From positions 2,392,501-2,456,500 of the forward strand of contig NZ_JAUSZA010000001.1 in the NCBI RefSeq assembly GCF_030817215.1: a DNA stretch of 64,000 bases, given 5' to 3'. The position numbers and the translations under genes are program-made. The notes under the pieces were generated by a model. It was not told the origin of the DNA, ran no database searches, and was given only the letters and a program-made list of their open reading frames with translations. Source of the stretch: Paenibacillus sp. V4I3. Lineage in GTDB: Bacteria; Bacillota; Bacilli; Paenibacillales; NBRC-103111. Positions 63,987 to 64,000 of this stretch are shown here, piece by piece (position 1 is the stretch's first letter; each line of letters opens with the position of its first letter).

Positions 63987-64000
63987 TTGAACTTGGCTAG
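63987..64000 (+). CDS. Possible start of a further gene, cut by the window end
   Basis: TTG at 63987 lies nine bases after AAAGGAG (63971-63977), a good ribosome site. Only four full codons are visible, so no product can be named. Confidence 0.3.

Overview
The window looks like chromosomal DNA of a Paenibacillus-type Gram-positive soil bacterium. The grounds are strong AGGAGG-type ribosome sites with GTG and TTG starts, YesM/YesN-type sensor and AraC response regulators, several sugar ABC importers without their own ATPase, a class Ib ribonucleotide reductase with NrdR boxes, bacterial G1P dehydrogenase (EgsA/AraM), a FIMAH-tailed secreted protein and an AbrB-like regulator. No rRNA, tRNA, CRISPR array or intact insertion sequence was found.

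Layout. 0-9.5 kb is housekeeping: a Tat-exported DUF1501 protein, a Mug-type DNA glycosylase coupled to a Nudix hydrolase, a DUF421 membrane protein, an RNA 2',3'-cyclic phosphodiesterase with an odd repeat-encoded N-terminus, serC, and the nrdI-nrdE-nrdF operon behind tandem NrdR boxes. 9.6-25.1 kb is an accessory block, visibly richer in G+C than its neighbours. It begins after a truncated GlpP antiterminator and ends at a transposase remnant. It holds a 1348-residue secreted phosphoesterase, two paralogous ROK regulators, a sugar ABC importer whose binding-protein gene is frameshifted, two Gfo/Idh/MocA oxidoreductases, an SGNH esterase and a HAD phosphatase. A shared AT-rich palindrome occurs upstream of the phosphoesterase and twice in the ROK/ABC divergent region, so I infer one ROK-controlled regulon that takes up and breaks down an unidentified, probably phosphorylated and acylated sugar or polyol.

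25.1-34.2 kb is an Lpl-type importer locus: membrane-bound AraC regulator, binding protein, two permeases, a GH95-like glycosidase and an SGNH esterase, suited to importing and trimming an acetylated plant oligosaccharide. 34.2-37.9 kb carries an orphan OmpR-type regulator, trmL, an AbrB-like zinc-ribbon regulator, a 35-residue membrane microprotein and a coupled pair made of a coiled-coil membrane protein and a phosphodiester glycosidase. 37.9-44.7 kb is a YesN/YesM two-component system divergent from a second Msm-type sugar importer. 44.8-49.2 kb carries an MFS transporter, a thioredoxin-reductase-like flavoprotein, a DUF2161 nuclease-fold protein and egsA. 49.2-58.7 kb is an alpha-galactoside operon: GH4, MATE transporter, GH36, a 58-residue unknown, a second GH36-type enzyme, an aldo/keto reductase and a BASS-family transporter. 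It is preceded by three palindromic intergenic repeats. 58.8-63.9 kb is a complete branched-chain amino-acid-type ABC importer (livJHMGF). The last 130 bases hold at most the start of a further gene.

Three sugar importers lack an ATPase and presumably share an MsmX-type ATPase encoded elsewhere. Database-level identities were not checked; product names rest on motifs, length and context.
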